From Acidimicrobiia bacterium (GTDB taxonomy: Bacteria > Actinomycetota > Acidimicrobiia > Acidimicrobiales > Aldehydirespiratoraceae), in contig JAJEHD010000018.1 of NCBI GenBank assembly GCA_022819505.1, forward strand, positions 186,001 to 250,000: 64,000 bases of DNA, in the 5' to 3' direction. Both the position numbers and the translations under genes were made by a program. Numbering within the stretch: position 1 is the stretch's first letter; every line of letters begins with the position of its first letter. Shown one piece after another: positions 25,447 to 33,806 of this stretch. The notes beneath the pieces were generated by a model. It made no database searches, was not told where the DNA came from, and saw only the letters and a program-made list of their open reading frames with translations.

Positions 25447-26280
25447 TCAGGCGATCGGGATGTCGAGAGTGCCGAGCGGGCCGAAGTCGAATCGGAACTC
25501 GTCGCCCGGCGCCACCTCCATCGGGCGGGTGAACGAGCCCGACAGGATCACGTCGCCCGACCGCAGCGAGAGTCCCTGCTCGGTGTAACGGCGGGCGAGC
25601 CAGACGATGCCGTTGGCGGGATGGTCGAGCACCCCCGCGGCCAGACCGGTCTCCTCGACGATGTCGTTGCGACAGGCGATGGCACCCACCCAGCGCAGAT
25701 CCAGGTCGCGGGGGCCGACCGGGAGGCCGCCCACCACGATGCCCGCGTCGGCCGCGTTGTCGGCGATGGTGTCCACGACGGTGCGGGTGCGGCCGGTCGC
25801 GGGATCGGTTCGGGGGGTGCGGGACGCGATCATCTCGACCGCGGCGGTCACATGATCGGTGGCGTCGAGCACGTCGTCGACGCTGAGGCCGGCGCCGTGG
25901 AGATCGTCGGCCAGCACGAAGGCCAGCTCGACTTCCAGACGCAGGTCGCAGAAGTCGGCGGCTGTGACGGGCTCACCGGCGGGGAACACCATGGCGTCGG
26001 TGAGGAAGCCCGAGTCGGGGGTGTCGATGCTCATGGCCTGCTGCATGGCCCGGCTGGTGAGGCCGATCTTGTGGCCGATGATCTGCTCGCCCCGGGCCAG
26101 CCGGATATCCAGCCACGCGGCCTGAACCCGGTAGGCCTCGTCGATGGTCATGTGCGGGTAGGCGCTGGTGGTCTGGCGGACTTGGCGGCGCGTGCGCTCG
26201 GCGGTGTCGAGCAGCTCGGCCTCAGCGCGGATCTCGGCGTCGGTCAATCCGGCCGCCCCCGGCTTGGAGGCGGCGGTCAT
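25447..26280 (-). CDS. 2-oxo-hepta-3-ene-1,7-dioate hydratase-like (HpaH/MhpD family)
   Basis: A 277-residue member of the 2-keto-4-pentenoate hydratase/FAH-like family, closest by motif to HpaH. GHKIGLTSRAMQQAM (about residue 69) is the HpaH-type signature. The metal-binding acidic residues lie in LRLEVELAFVL, and DVILSGSFTRP is near the C-terminus. HpaH hydrates 2-oxohepta-3-ene-1,7-dioate in homoprotocatechuate degradation. HpaF- and HpaE-like genes at 29-31 kb support this. It is 28 bases downstream of a quinone-oxidoreductase gene in the same direction. A related substrate such as 2-oxopent-4-enoate cannot be excluded. Confidence 0.85.
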   Translation of the reverse strand: MTAASKPGAAGLTDAEIRAEAELLDTAERTRRQVRQTTSAYPHMTIDEAYRVQAAWLDIRLARGEQIIGHKIGLTSRAMQQAMSIDTPDSGFLTDAMVFPAGEPVTAADFCDLRLEVELAFVLADDLHGAGLSVDDVLDATDHVTAAVEMIASRTPRTDPATGRTRTVVDTIADNAADAGIVVGGLPVGPRDLDLRWVGAIACRNDIVEETGLAAGVLDHPANGIVWLARRYTEQGLSLRSGDVILSGSFTRPMEVAPGDEFRFDFGPLGTLDIPIA

Positions 26281-26308
26281 GTGGTGCCACCGTCATCGCG
26301 CCGGCTGC

Positions 26309-27298
26309 TCACGGGATTAGCAGGATCTTCCCGGCCAGACTGCGGCTCTGCAGGAGCCGGTGGGCCTCGGGCGCGTCGCCCAGCGGCAGCCGGGCCGCGA
26401 TCCGCACGTCTAGGTCGCCCCCGGCGATCCAGCCGAACACCTCGGCGGTCCGGGCGTCGAGGGCTTCGCGGGTGGCGATGAAGTCCCACAGCTTGGGCCG
26501 GGTCAGCCACAGCGACTTCCCCATGAGGTGCAGCGGCGCCTTGGGCTCCACCGCCCCCGAGGCGTTGCCGAAGGTCACCATCGACCCTCGCAGGCGCAGC
26601 AGTTGCAGGCTGGCGTCGTACACCGCGGCGCCGACCCCGTCGTAGACCACGTCGATGGCCTCGGGGCCGACCGCGGCCTCCACCCCGGCCACCAGGTCGG
26701 TGGTCGAGTAGTTGACGACATGGTCGGCGCCCGCGGCCCGGGCCAGCTCGGCCTTGGCGTCCGATCCGACGGTGGCCACCACCTCGGCGCCCCGCAGCTT
26801 GGCCATCTGCACGATCAGCCGCCCGGTGCCGCCCGCGCCGGCATGGACCAGGCACCGGTCTCCGGGCCCGATCCGGGGGCAGTCAGCGATCAGGTAGTGG
26901 GCGGTCAGGCCCTGTACGCCGATGGCGGCGGCGGTGTCAAGGTCGACGCCGTCGGGAACCTTGTAGGCCACTGCGGCGTTCACCGCGACCTGTTCGGCGT
27001 AGGAGCCCGCCGAGCCGGCCCAGGCCACCCGGTCACCGGGGGCGAAGCCGTCGACTCCGGCTCCTACCTCCAGCACGGTCCCCGAGCCCTCCTGGCCCAG
27101 AACCAGCGGCAGCGGCATGTCGTACAGGCCCGAGCGGTGGTACGTGTCGATGAAGTTCACCCCGGCCGCGGCCACCTCGACCGTGATCTGCCCCTCGCCC
27201 GGGGCCGGATCGGGCCGTTGCACGACTTCCATCACTTCGGGCCCACCGGTCGTTGCGATCTGGACGGCTGCGCTCGTCCCGCTGCCAGGTGTGGTCAT
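26309..27298 (-). CDS. NADPH:quinone oxidoreductase-type MDR protein
   Basis: A 329-residue zinc-independent medium-chain dehydrogenase/reductase of the quinone oxidoreductase group. The N-terminal part has AAGVNFIDTYHRSGLY and VLGQEGSGTVLEVG; the nucleotide site is CLVHAGAGGTGRLIVQMAKLRGAEVVAT (in part: HAGAGGTGRLIVQ), with AxxGGxG instead of a Zn site. The C-terminus ends in SLAGKILLIP as in QOR. The physiological acceptor is unknown. It is upstream of, and probably co-transcribed with, the hydratase gene. Confidence 0.9.
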   Translation of the reverse strand: MTTPGSGTSAAVQIATTGGPEVMEVVQRPDPAPGEGQITVEVAAAGVNFIDTYHRSGLYDMPLPLVLGQEGSGTVLEVGAGVDGFAPGDRVAWAGSAGSYAEQVAVNAAVAYKVPDGVDLDTAAAIGVQGLTAHYLIADCPRIGPGDRCLVHAGAGGTGRLIVQMAKLRGAEVVATVGSDAKAELARAAGADHVVNYSTTDLVAGVEAAVGPEAIDVVYDGVGAAVYDASLQLLRLRGSMVTFGNASGAVEPKAPLHLMGKSLWLTRPKLWDFIATREALDARTAEVFGWIAGGDLDVRIAARLPLGDAPEAHRLLQSRSLAGKILLIP

Positions 27299-27403
27299 CG
27301 TCGTGCCTCCTGCGGTCGGTCAGCCGCGAGGCTACGGCCGTCGGCCGCACACGGGTCGTCGCGCTTCGGCGTCCAGGCCCAGGTCACCTGTAGTTCGGCG
27401 AGG

Positions 27404-27802
27404 CTAGGCCGCGCCGGGTGAGACGACGGTGATGCCGTGGACCGTGGCGGCGGAGGCCAACCGGTCGTCGTAGGTGACCATGCCCTCGAGGTCGGCTCCG
27501 AACTCCAGGGCTGCGGCCAGGTGCAGGGCGTCCAGGGTGCGGAGTATCGCCGGGTCCAGCACGGCGGCCCTCTCGAACACGCCGGTGGGCAGATCGACGA
27601 CGTGGGCCCGGTCGAGCAGCCTGCTGGCCTCGTCGGCGCGGTCGGGTGCGTCCCGGCGCACGGCCCTGAGCAGCTCGGTGCGGGTCAAGTCGGTGGACAC
27701 GATGTTCCCGGCGTGATGCTGCGCCCAGGCCAGCATTGCCTCGGTCTCAGCCTCGCGCGCGATCAGCTTGACCGCCGCCGACGTCTCCAGATAGAAGACC
27801 AT
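27404..27802 (-). CDS. PIN-domain toxin, VapC family
   Basis: A 132-residue PIN-domain ribonuclease, the toxin of a type II toxin-antitoxin pair. Acidic active-site residues are Glu6 (FYLETSA, where Asp is more usual), Glu43 (RTELLRA), Asp91 (RTLDALHLA) and Asp112 or Asp113 (TYDDRL). Known VapC proteins cut tRNA or rRNA in the cytoplasm. The ATG overlaps the antitoxin stop by one base (TGATG), the usual coupling. It interrupts a catabolic gene region, probably as a mobile cassette. Confidence 0.88.
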   Translation of the reverse strand: MVFYLETSAAVKLIAREAETEAMLAWAQHHAGNIVSTDLTRTELLRAVRRDAPDRADEASRLLDRAHVVDLPTGVFERAAVLDPAILRTLDALHLAAALEFGADLEGMVTYDDRLASAATVHGITVVSPGAA

Positions 27803-28068
27803 CAGTAGCGCTCTGCTCCGCGCATCTCTTTGAGCGTCTCCGAGAGCGGCTTGGTGTGGGGCTCGGGTGGTTCGAGGCTCTTGAAGGACCGCGTCGCCGA
27901 CCGGAGTCGCCCCGAGGCCGTCAACTCCTCGACTCTCGATCCCGGTATGGGACTCAACAACGCGGCCGGCCGGCCGCGGTCGGTCACGGTGATAGTCGCG
28001 CCCTTCCGGACCCGCGCCACGACGGCGGAGGCGTTCTGCTTCAGCTCGCGGATTCCAACCTCGTCCAT
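27802..28068 (-). CDS. Phd/YefM-type antitoxin
   Basis: An 88-residue antitoxin with the Phd/YefM N-terminal fold: VGIRELKQNASAVVARVRKG then ITVTDRGRPAALL, which together bind DNA and dimerise. The C-terminal 40 residues are charged and would wrap the toxin. It is first in the two-gene unit and overlaps vapC by one base. Such proteins autorepress their own operon. The partner is PIN-type rather than RelE-type, a common VapBC arrangement in actinobacteria. Confidence 0.87.
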   Translation of the reverse strand: MDEVGIRELKQNASAVVARVRKGATITVTDRGRPAALLSPIPGSRVEELTASGRLRSATRSFKSLEPPEPHTKPLSETLKEMRGAERY

Positions 28069-28097
28069 GTTCTACATAGTAGCACAATGTTGGCGGC

Positions 28098-28973
28098 TCA
28101 GACCCCCGGCCTTTCGGGCACTTCGTCTTCAATGGGGTTGCGCAGGGTGCCGATCTCGGGGACGGTCACCTCCACGATGTCGCCCGGCTTGAGCCAGATG
28201 GGCGGGTCGAAGCGGGCGCCGGCTCCGGTGGGGGTGCCGGTGAAGATCACATCGCCGGCGTCGAGGCCGACGAAGGTGGACAGGTAGTTGATCTGGTAGT
28301 CGATCCCGAAGTGCATGTTGGCGGCCAGGTCGTCCTGGCGCAGCTCGCCGTTGACCCTGGTGGTGAGGTGGAGGTCGCCCAGATCGCCGATCTCGTCGAG
28401 CGTCACCAGCCAGGGGCCGGCCGACCCGCTGTGGTGCCAGTTCTTGCCCTGGGTCACGTTGAAGCGCCCGTGCCGGAGCCAGTCCCGGATGGTGCCCTCG
28501 TTGCCGAGGCTCACTCCCGCGATGTGGTCGCGGGCCCGCTCCATCGGGATCCGGCGCCCGCCGGTGCCGATCACCACCACGATCTCGCCCTCGTAGTCGA
28601 ACTGCTCGGACTCCGGCGGGCGCAGCAGGGGCTGCTCGTGGCCGACCAGCGTCTCGGGGAAGCGCACGAACACGCTCGGGTAGGCGTCGCGGCGCTGTTC
28701 GGCGTACTCGGCGCCCCGCCCGCCGTAGTTCACACCGATGCAGATGATCTTGCCGGGCCGGGGGAGGAGGCGCTCGAAGACGATGTCGTCGAGGTCGTGG
28801 TCGGCGTCGGAGGCCGCCCAGCGGGCCGCCTCCGTGATCCGGCCCTGGGCGATCAGCTCACCCAGGTCAGCTGCACCTTCGATGCGACCGCCGAGGTCGA
28901 TGACGCCGGCGCCGTCGGGAGTGAGCACCCCGAAGGAGGCGGCTCCGTCGGCGGTGTAGCTGAGAAGGCGCAT
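28098..28973 (-). CDS. Fumarylacetoacetate hydrolase family protein
   Basis: A 291-residue FAH-family enzyme. The active core has CIGVNYGGRGAEY, the metal-binding DYEGEIVVVIG (Glu residues), an Asp in TIRDW and GDVIFTGTPTGAG. Within an hpa-type cluster the expected role is HpaG-like isomerisation/decarboxylation of 5-oxopent-3-ene-1,2,5-tricarboxylate, or acylpyruvate hydrolysis; sequence alone does not separate these. It is divergent from hpaF across about 60 bases, which must contain both promoters. A second FAH-family gene is at 44204. Confidence 0.87.
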   Translation of the reverse strand: MRLLSYTADGAASFGVLTPDGAGVIDLGGRIEGAADLGELIAQGRITEAARWAASDADHDLDDIVFERLLPRPGKIICIGVNYGGRGAEYAEQRRDAYPSVFVRFPETLVGHEQPLLRPPESEQFDYEGEIVVVIGTGGRRIPMERARDHIAGVSLGNEGTIRDWLRHGRFNVTQGKNWHHSGSAGPWLVTLDEIGDLGDLHLTTRVNGELRQDDLAANMHFGIDYQINYLSTFVGLDAGDVIFTGTPTGAGARFDPPIWLKPGDIVEVTVPEIGTLRNPIEDEVPERPGV

Positions 28974-29035
28974 GGATGTCCGTGGGGGATCGGCGGAGGG
29001 ACAGAACCGTACAATCGTGCCCGACGGAGCTGATC

Positions 29036-29431
29036 ATGCCTCACATCATCATCGAACATTCCGCCAACGTGGCCGAGGTGATCGACATCGACGCGCTGGT
29101 CGCCACGGTGCACGCCGCAGCCCTCGACGACGGTCTGCCGGTCCTCGACGCGCTCCGCACCCGGGCCGTGGCCCGCCAGCACTACCGGATCGCTGACGGA
29201 GACCCGGCCTACGGGTTCATCTACATCACGGCCCGTATCGGGCCCGGCCGGGAGCCGGAGATGATCGAGCGGTTCCTGACCCGGCTGATCGACACCGTCG
29301 ACGAGGCGCTGGCACCGTCCCAGTCCGACCATCCCGTGGCCATAAGCGCCGAGGCGCAGTTGATCGACCCGGCCATGCGCATCAACCGCAACCACGTCCG
29401 CACCCACCTCGCCCAGCCCGGCCGGCCGTAG
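29036..29431 (+). CDS. 5-carboxymethyl-2-hydroxymuconate delta-isomerase (HpaF-like)
   Basis: A 131-residue tautomerase-superfamily protein. ATG 29036 is chosen for its GGAG site 6 bases upstream and because it places Pro directly after Met (MPHIIIEHSANV), the catalytic N-terminal proline of this family. It isomerises 5-carboxymethyl-2-hydroxymuconate in the homoprotocatechuate meta-cleavage route. Length matches HpaF (about 126). It is 28 bases before an HpaE-like dehydrogenase gene on the same strand. Confidence 0.88.
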   Translation: MPHIIIEHSANVAEVIDIDALVATVHAAALDDGLPVLDALRTRAVARQHYRIADGDPAYGFIYITARIGPGREPEMIERFLTRLIDTVDEALAPSQSDHPVAISAEAQLIDPAMRINRNHVRTHLAQPGRP

Positions 29432-29459
29432 CCTCGAAGGCCCCGATAGGAGACGCCCG

Positions 29460-30986
29460 ATGGCAGCCGTAGCTAGCTTCGAGGAGAATGTTGCCGCCGC
29501 CGGGCGGTATCTGGCTCGCTTCTCGGCCGCTCCGGCGCTGCATCTGATCGGCGGCGAGGCTGCAGCCAGCGCGTCGGGGGAGACGTTCGCCAATGCTTCG
29601 CCCATTGACGGGATGCACCTTGGGGACGTGGCGGCGGGTGGCTCGGACGACATCGCGGCTGCGGCCGGCGCGGCCCGGGCCAGCTTCGCGGAGTGGTCGG
29701 GCACGCCGGGTGGGGAGCGCAAGCGCCTCCTGCACGCCGTCGCCGATGCCATCGAGGCCCGCGCCGATGAGATCGCGGTCGTGGAGTCGGTCGACACCGG
29801 CCAGGCCATCCGGTTCATGTCGTCGGCTGCGCTGCGGGGGGCGGAGAACTTCCGGTTCTTCGCCGACCAGGCCCCGGCCGCGTCCGACGGGCTGGCCCTG
29901 CCGTCGGCTGATCACCTCAACTACACGAGCCGGCGCGCTATCGGCCCGGTAGGGGTGATCACCCCGTGGAACACGCCGTTCATGCTGTCCACCTGGAAGA
30001 TCGCACCGGCGCTGGCCGCCGGGTGCACGGTCGTGCACAAGCCGGCGGAGTGGAGTCCGCTCACGGCCTGCCTGCTGGCTGAGATCGCGCTGGAGGCGGG
30101 CCTGCCGCCCGGGGTGCTCAACGTGGTGCACGGCACCGGCGAGGCCGCGGGCCGCGCCCTCACCGAGCATCCCGACATCGCGGCCGTTGCCTTCGTGGGC
30201 GAGTCGGCCACCGGCTCCGCCATCCAGGCCCAGGCGGCGCCCACCCTGAAGCGGCTCCACTTCGAGCTCGGCGGTAAGAACCCGGTGATCGTGTTCGACG
30301 ACGCCCACATCGACCGGGCCCTGGACGCGGTCGTGTTCATGATCTACAGCCTCAACGGCGAGCGCTGCACCAGCTCCAGCCGCCTGCTGGTGCAGCGCAG
30401 CATCCACGACGACTTCACCGAACGCCTGGCGGACAAGCTGCGGAACATCCGTGTGGGCCATCCCCTCGATCCCGCCACCGTCATCGGTCCGCTGATCCAC
30501 CCCCGCCACTGCGACAAGGTGCGCAGCTACATCCAGTTGGCCTCCACCGAGGGCGCCACGGTGGTGGAGGGCACGCCGTGGGCCGGCGCGCCGCCCGGGG
30601 GCAACTTCGTGGCCCCGGTGCTGTTCACGGGCGCCACCAACGACATGCGAATCGCCCAGGAGGAGATCTTCGGCCCGGCGCTGACCGCCATCGCCTTCGA
30701 CGACGAGGACCACGCCGTGGCTCTCGCCAACGACACCGACTACGGGCTGGCCGCCTACGTGTGGACCAGCGATGTGGGCCGGGCCCATCGCGTTGCCGGC
30801 GCGGTGGATGCAGGCATGGTGTGGGTCAACTCCCAGAACGTCCGCCACCTGCCGACGCCCTTCGGGGGTACCAAACGCAGCGGCATCGGGCGCGACGGCG
30901 GAGACTGGAGCTTCGACTTCTACATGGAGACCAAGAACGTGGCCGTCGCCCACGGCGACCATCCCATCCCCAAACTCGGAGGCTGA
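29460..30986 (+). CDS. 5-carboxymethyl-2-hydroxymuconate semialdehyde dehydrogenase (HpaE-like)
   Basis: A 508-residue NAD(P)-dependent aldehyde dehydrogenase. Key motifs are GVITPWNTPFMLSTWK, FELGGKNPVIVF with the general-base Glu, and GERCTSSSR with the catalytic Cys; EEIFGPALTAIAF follows. The Asn of PWNTP and the HpaE-like neighbours favour the homoprotocatechuate pathway. The gene follows hpaF in the same direction. Ring-cleaving HpaD and the aldolase HpaI are not next to it, so the pathway would need genes elsewhere, or the ligAB-type dioxygenase at 45 kb. Confidence 0.9.
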   Translation: MAAVASFEENVAAAGRYLARFSAAPALHLIGGEAAASASGETFANASPIDGMHLGDVAAGGSDDIAAAAGAARASFAEWSGTPGGERKRLLHAVADAIEARADEIAVVESVDTGQAIRFMSSAALRGAENFRFFADQAPAASDGLALPSADHLNYTSRRAIGPVGVITPWNTPFMLSTWKIAPALAAGCTVVHKPAEWSPLTACLLAEIALEAGLPPGVLNVVHGTGEAAGRALTEHPDIAAVAFVGESATGSAIQAQAAPTLKRLHFELGGKNPVIVFDDAHIDRALDAVVFMIYSLNGERCTSSSRLLVQRSIHDDFTERLADKLRNIRVGHPLDPATVIGPLIHPRHCDKVRSYIQLASTEGATVVEGTPWAGAPPGGNFVAPVLFTGATNDMRIAQEEIFGPALTAIAFDDEDHAVALANDTDYGLAAYVWTSDVGRAHRVAGAVDAGMVWVNSQNVRHLPTPFGGTKRSGIGRDGGDWSFDFYMETKNVAVAHGDHPIPKLGG

Positions 30987-31018
30987 CCGCCCGGCCGGAA
31001 TTGGCGGCATTTTGCTCG

Positions 31019-31048
31019 TATAGCGTGCGTTTCGCTGCCAGTTCGCGG
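31019..31048 (+). repeat. 30-bp direct repeat, copy 1
   Basis: TATAGCGTGCG, a 5-base variable stretch, CTGCC, one base, then GTTCGCGG. The second copy begins 71 bases further on, and 25 of 30 positions agree. The TATAGC part resembles a -10 element. Confidence 0.75.
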
Positions 31049-31089
31049 CTGGGTTCGTGCTGCGGCGAGACGGGGCGGCGTCCTGGCCC

Positions 31090-31119
31090 TATAGCGTGCG
31101 GACCACTGCCGGTTCGCGG
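31090..31119 (+). repeat. 30-bp direct repeat, copy 2
   Basis: The same pattern as copy 1 (TATAGCGTGCG...CTGCC.GTTCGCGG), ending 8 bases before the start of the dehydrogenase gene at 31128. Tandem promoters or a duplicated regulator site are both possible. Confidence 0.75.
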
Positions 31120-31127
31120 GAGGTCGA

Positions 31128-32561
31128 ATGACAATGCAGACTCAGATGCTGATCGACGGACGCTGGCGCGACGGAGTCGACTCCGAGCGCATCGACGTGC
31201 TCGACCCGGCCACCGAGGACCTCGTGGCCGAGGTCTCGGCGGGCACTCCGGCCGACGCGGTGGCGGCCTGCGACGCGGCCGCCGCGGCCCAGCCGGGCTG
31301 GGCGGCCGCCCCGCCCCGCACCCGCTCCGAGACCCTGAGGGCCTGCTACGAGATCCTGGTGGCGCACTCCGGCGAGCTCGCCGAGCTGATCACCCGGGAG
31401 CACGGCAAGCCCACCGCCGACGCCCTCGCCGAGGTCGCCTACTCCGCGGAGTTCTTCCGCTGGAACGCCGAGGAGGCCGTGCGCATACACGGCACTGTCA
31501 GCACCGCGCCGGCGGGCGACAAGCGGGTCATCACCCGGCACCCGCCGGTGGGCGTGGTGGCCATGATCACCCCGTGGAACTTTCCCGCGGCCATGATCAC
31601 CCGCAAGGTCGCCCCCGCTCTTGCCGCGGGCAACGCAGTCGTCATCAAGCCGGCCCGTGACACCCCGCTGACCGCCCTGCGGGTCGCGGGGCTGCTGGAG
31701 GAGGCCGGCGTGCCCCCGGGCGTGGTCAACGTCGTGCCCACCCGAGCGTCGGGCGACTGGCTCGACGCGGTGGTCGACCATCGAGCCGTGCGGATGCTGT
31801 CGTTCACGGGATCGACGGAGGTCGGCAAGATGCTGCTGCGGCGCTGCGCCGACCGGGTGCTGAAGGTCGGGATGGAACTGGGCGGCAACGCGCCGTTCAT
31901 CGTGTTCGCCGACGCCGATCTCGATGCTGCGATCGAGGGCGCGATGGTGGCCAAGATGCGCCACTCGGCCGAGACCTGCGTTTCCGCCAACCGCTTCTTC
32001 GTCGAGTCGCCGGTCCACGACGAGTTCGTGGAGCGCCTGGGAGCGGCGATGGGCGCCCTGAAGGTCGGCAACGGTCTCGAGCCGGGCGTGGAGTGCGGCC
32101 CGATGATCAACGCCAGCGCGATCGCCAGCATCGACGGCCTGGTGCAGGGCGCGCTGCAAAACGGCGCCCGCACGGTGACGGGCGGCGGTCCGTTGGACCG
32201 TCCGGGCTTCTTCTACGAGCCGACCGTGCTGGCCGGCGTGGACCCCTCGTCACCCATCACCCGTGAGGAGATCTTCGGTCCGGTCGCGCCGGTTGCCACC
32301 TTCGACGACACCGACGCGGTGATCGCCGCGGCCAACGACACCGAGATGGGCCTGATGGGCTACGTGTACACGACCGACCTCGCCAAGGGCCTGCGGGTGT
32401 CCGAACGCATCGAGGCCGGCATGGTCGGCCTCAACCGCGGCATCCTGTCGGACCCGGCCGCCCCCTTCGGCGGGATGAAGCAGTCCGGGTTGGGCCGCGA
32501 GGGCGCCTCCGAGGGCATCTACGAGTTCTGCGAGACCCAGTACATCGCCACCAACTGGTAG
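31128..32561 (+). CDS. Succinate-semialdehyde-type aldehyde dehydrogenase
   Basis: A 477-residue NAD(P)-dependent aldehyde dehydrogenase close to the GabD/succinate-semialdehyde group. Motifs: VVAMITPWNFPAAMITRK, LSFTGSTEVGK, MELGGNAPFIVF with the catalytic Glu, and SAETCVSANR with the catalytic Cys. REEIFGPVAPVATF and the C-terminal GLGREGASEGIYEF fit the family. In this neighbourhood it could oxidise succinate semialdehyde released by the aldolase step of homoprotocatechuate breakdown. It is preceded by a duplicated 30-bp element. Confidence 0.9.
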   Translation: MTMQTQMLIDGRWRDGVDSERIDVLDPATEDLVAEVSAGTPADAVAACDAAAAAQPGWAAAPPRTRSETLRACYEILVAHSGELAELITREHGKPTADALAEVAYSAEFFRWNAEEAVRIHGTVSTAPAGDKRVITRHPPVGVVAMITPWNFPAAMITRKVAPALAAGNAVVIKPARDTPLTALRVAGLLEEAGVPPGVVNVVPTRASGDWLDAVVDHRAVRMLSFTGSTEVGKMLLRRCADRVLKVGMELGGNAPFIVFADADLDAAIEGAMVAKMRHSAETCVSANRFFVESPVHDEFVERLGAAMGALKVGNGLEPGVECGPMINASAIASIDGLVQGALQNGARTVTGGGPLDRPGFFYEPTVLAGVDPSSPITREEIFGPVAPVATFDDTDAVIAAANDTEMGLMGYVYTTDLAKGLRVSERIEAGMVGLNRGILSDPAAPFGGMKQSGLGREGASEGIYEFCETQYIATNW

Positions 32562-32588
32562 GCGACACCTGCAGGGGCGGCCGGCTCC

Positions 32589-33806
32589 TCAGCCTTTCAA
32601 CTCCGAGACAAGGGCTTCGGCCAGGCGGCGGTACTGGGACTCGTCGTTGTAGAGGTGCGCGGAGATGCGCAGCAGGCGATCCGGCGGCGCGGGCCAGGTG
32701 AACACCGGGACCTGGATGCCGTGCCGGTCGGCCAGCGCGGCCATCAGCGGGTCGAAGATCCCGGTGCCCGGATCGTCGGGAGGCGGAACCGGGATCGAGG
32801 CGATGGCGCCGATCATGCCGTCGGGGGCGGGCGGGTCGATCCCGAGAGCGTCGAGCAGGATCCCGCGGCCGGTGAGGCACAGCTCCCGTATGGATCTGCG
32901 CACACCGGGCCAGCCCTCGGGGTGCATGGCCTCGACCGCGGCCAGTGCGGCGGGCACGGTGAGCCAGGCGCTCGGGTCGTCGGTGCCGGTCCAGTCGAAC
33001 TGGGCATGGAGCCGACCGCCTCCCGAGGGCCAGCCGCCGTTGTAGCCGTGGCTGATCACCGAGTGGTAAACGTCGTCGCGCCGGTCGGACCGCACCCACA
33101 GGAACCCGGCGCCCTTGGCCGAGCACATCCACTTGTGGCAGTTGGCGGTCACGTACGAGGCGCCCAGAGCGGCCACGTCGAAGTCGATCATCCCCGGCGC
33201 GTGGGCGGCGTCGACCAGCACCCGCACGTCGGGCTCGACCTCGGCCGCGATCTCCGCCACCGGCATCACCAGGCCGGTCGCGGAGGTGACCGCGTCGATC
33301 AGCAGGACGCGGGTGCGGTCGGTGACCGCGGCCAGGACCGCGTCGACGGCCTGCTGGGGCGACTCGATCGGGAAAGGGACCCGGACAGTGGCCACCCCCG
33401 CACCTGTCCGTGAGGCCGACACCTCCGCGGCGTTGCGGCAGGCGTTGTACTCGTGGTCGGTGACCAGGATCTCGTCGCCGGGCGCGAGCGCTGGCTCCAA
33501 CGAGCGCAGCACCGCATTCACGCCCGCGGTGACGTTGTTGACGAACACCAGCCCGGCCTCGTCGGCACGCACGAAGTCGGCCACCGCCCGGCGGGCCGAG
33601 TCGAGCTCGTGCTGGTAGTCACCGCCGAGGAAGTACTTCGTCGGGTTGGCCTCCATGCGGCTGCGCAGCCGCTGCTGGGCCTCCAGCACCGACGCCGGCG
33701 TCGCCCCGAACGACCCGTGGTTCAGGTGCAGCACGCCCTCTTCGAGCACCCAGGCACTCACCGCGGTCAGGATCCCTGCTGGCGGCGTTTCTGGATGTTG
33801 GCCCAC
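32589..33806 (-). CDS. Class V aminotransferase, isopenicillin-N-epimerase-like
   Basis: A 405-residue PLP enzyme of the class V family. HLNHGSFGATP near the N-terminus, VLVDAAHAPGM and the Schiff-base lysine in NCHKWMCSAKGAGFL mark the isopenicillin N epimerase-like subgroup. Despite the name, most members are cysteine-desulfurase-like or racemase enzymes of unknown substrate. The ATG at 33806 would overlap glnS by 40 bases; a GTG at 33761, just after the glnS stop, is an alternative start. It is third in a leftward run with an F420 enzyme and glnS. Confidence 0.88.
   Translation of the reverse strand: MGQHPETPPAGILTAVSAWVLEEGVLHLNHGSFGATPASVLEAQQRLRSRMEANPTKYFLGGDYQHELDSARRAVADFVRADEAGLVFVNNVTAGVNAVLRSLEPALAPGDEILVTDHEYNACRNAAEVSASRTGAGVATVRVPFPIESPQQAVDAVLAAVTDRTRVLLIDAVTSATGLVMPVAEIAAEVEPDVRVLVDAAHAPGMIDFDVAALGASYVTANCHKWMCSAKGAGFLWVRSDRRDDVYHSVISHGYNGGWPSGGGRLHAQFDWTGTDDPSAWLTVPAALAAVEAMHPEGWPGVRRSIRELCLTGRGILLDALGIDPPAPDGMIGAIASIPVPPPDDPGTGIFDPLMAALADRHGIQVPVFTWPAPPDRLLRISAHLYNDESQYRRLAEALVSELKG

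Noticed and set aside
29382..31010. 542-codon minus-strand frame opposite the HpaE-like gene
   Set aside because: Antisense to a full-length aldehyde dehydrogenase with catalytic Cys and Glu. The composition is typical of shadow frames.
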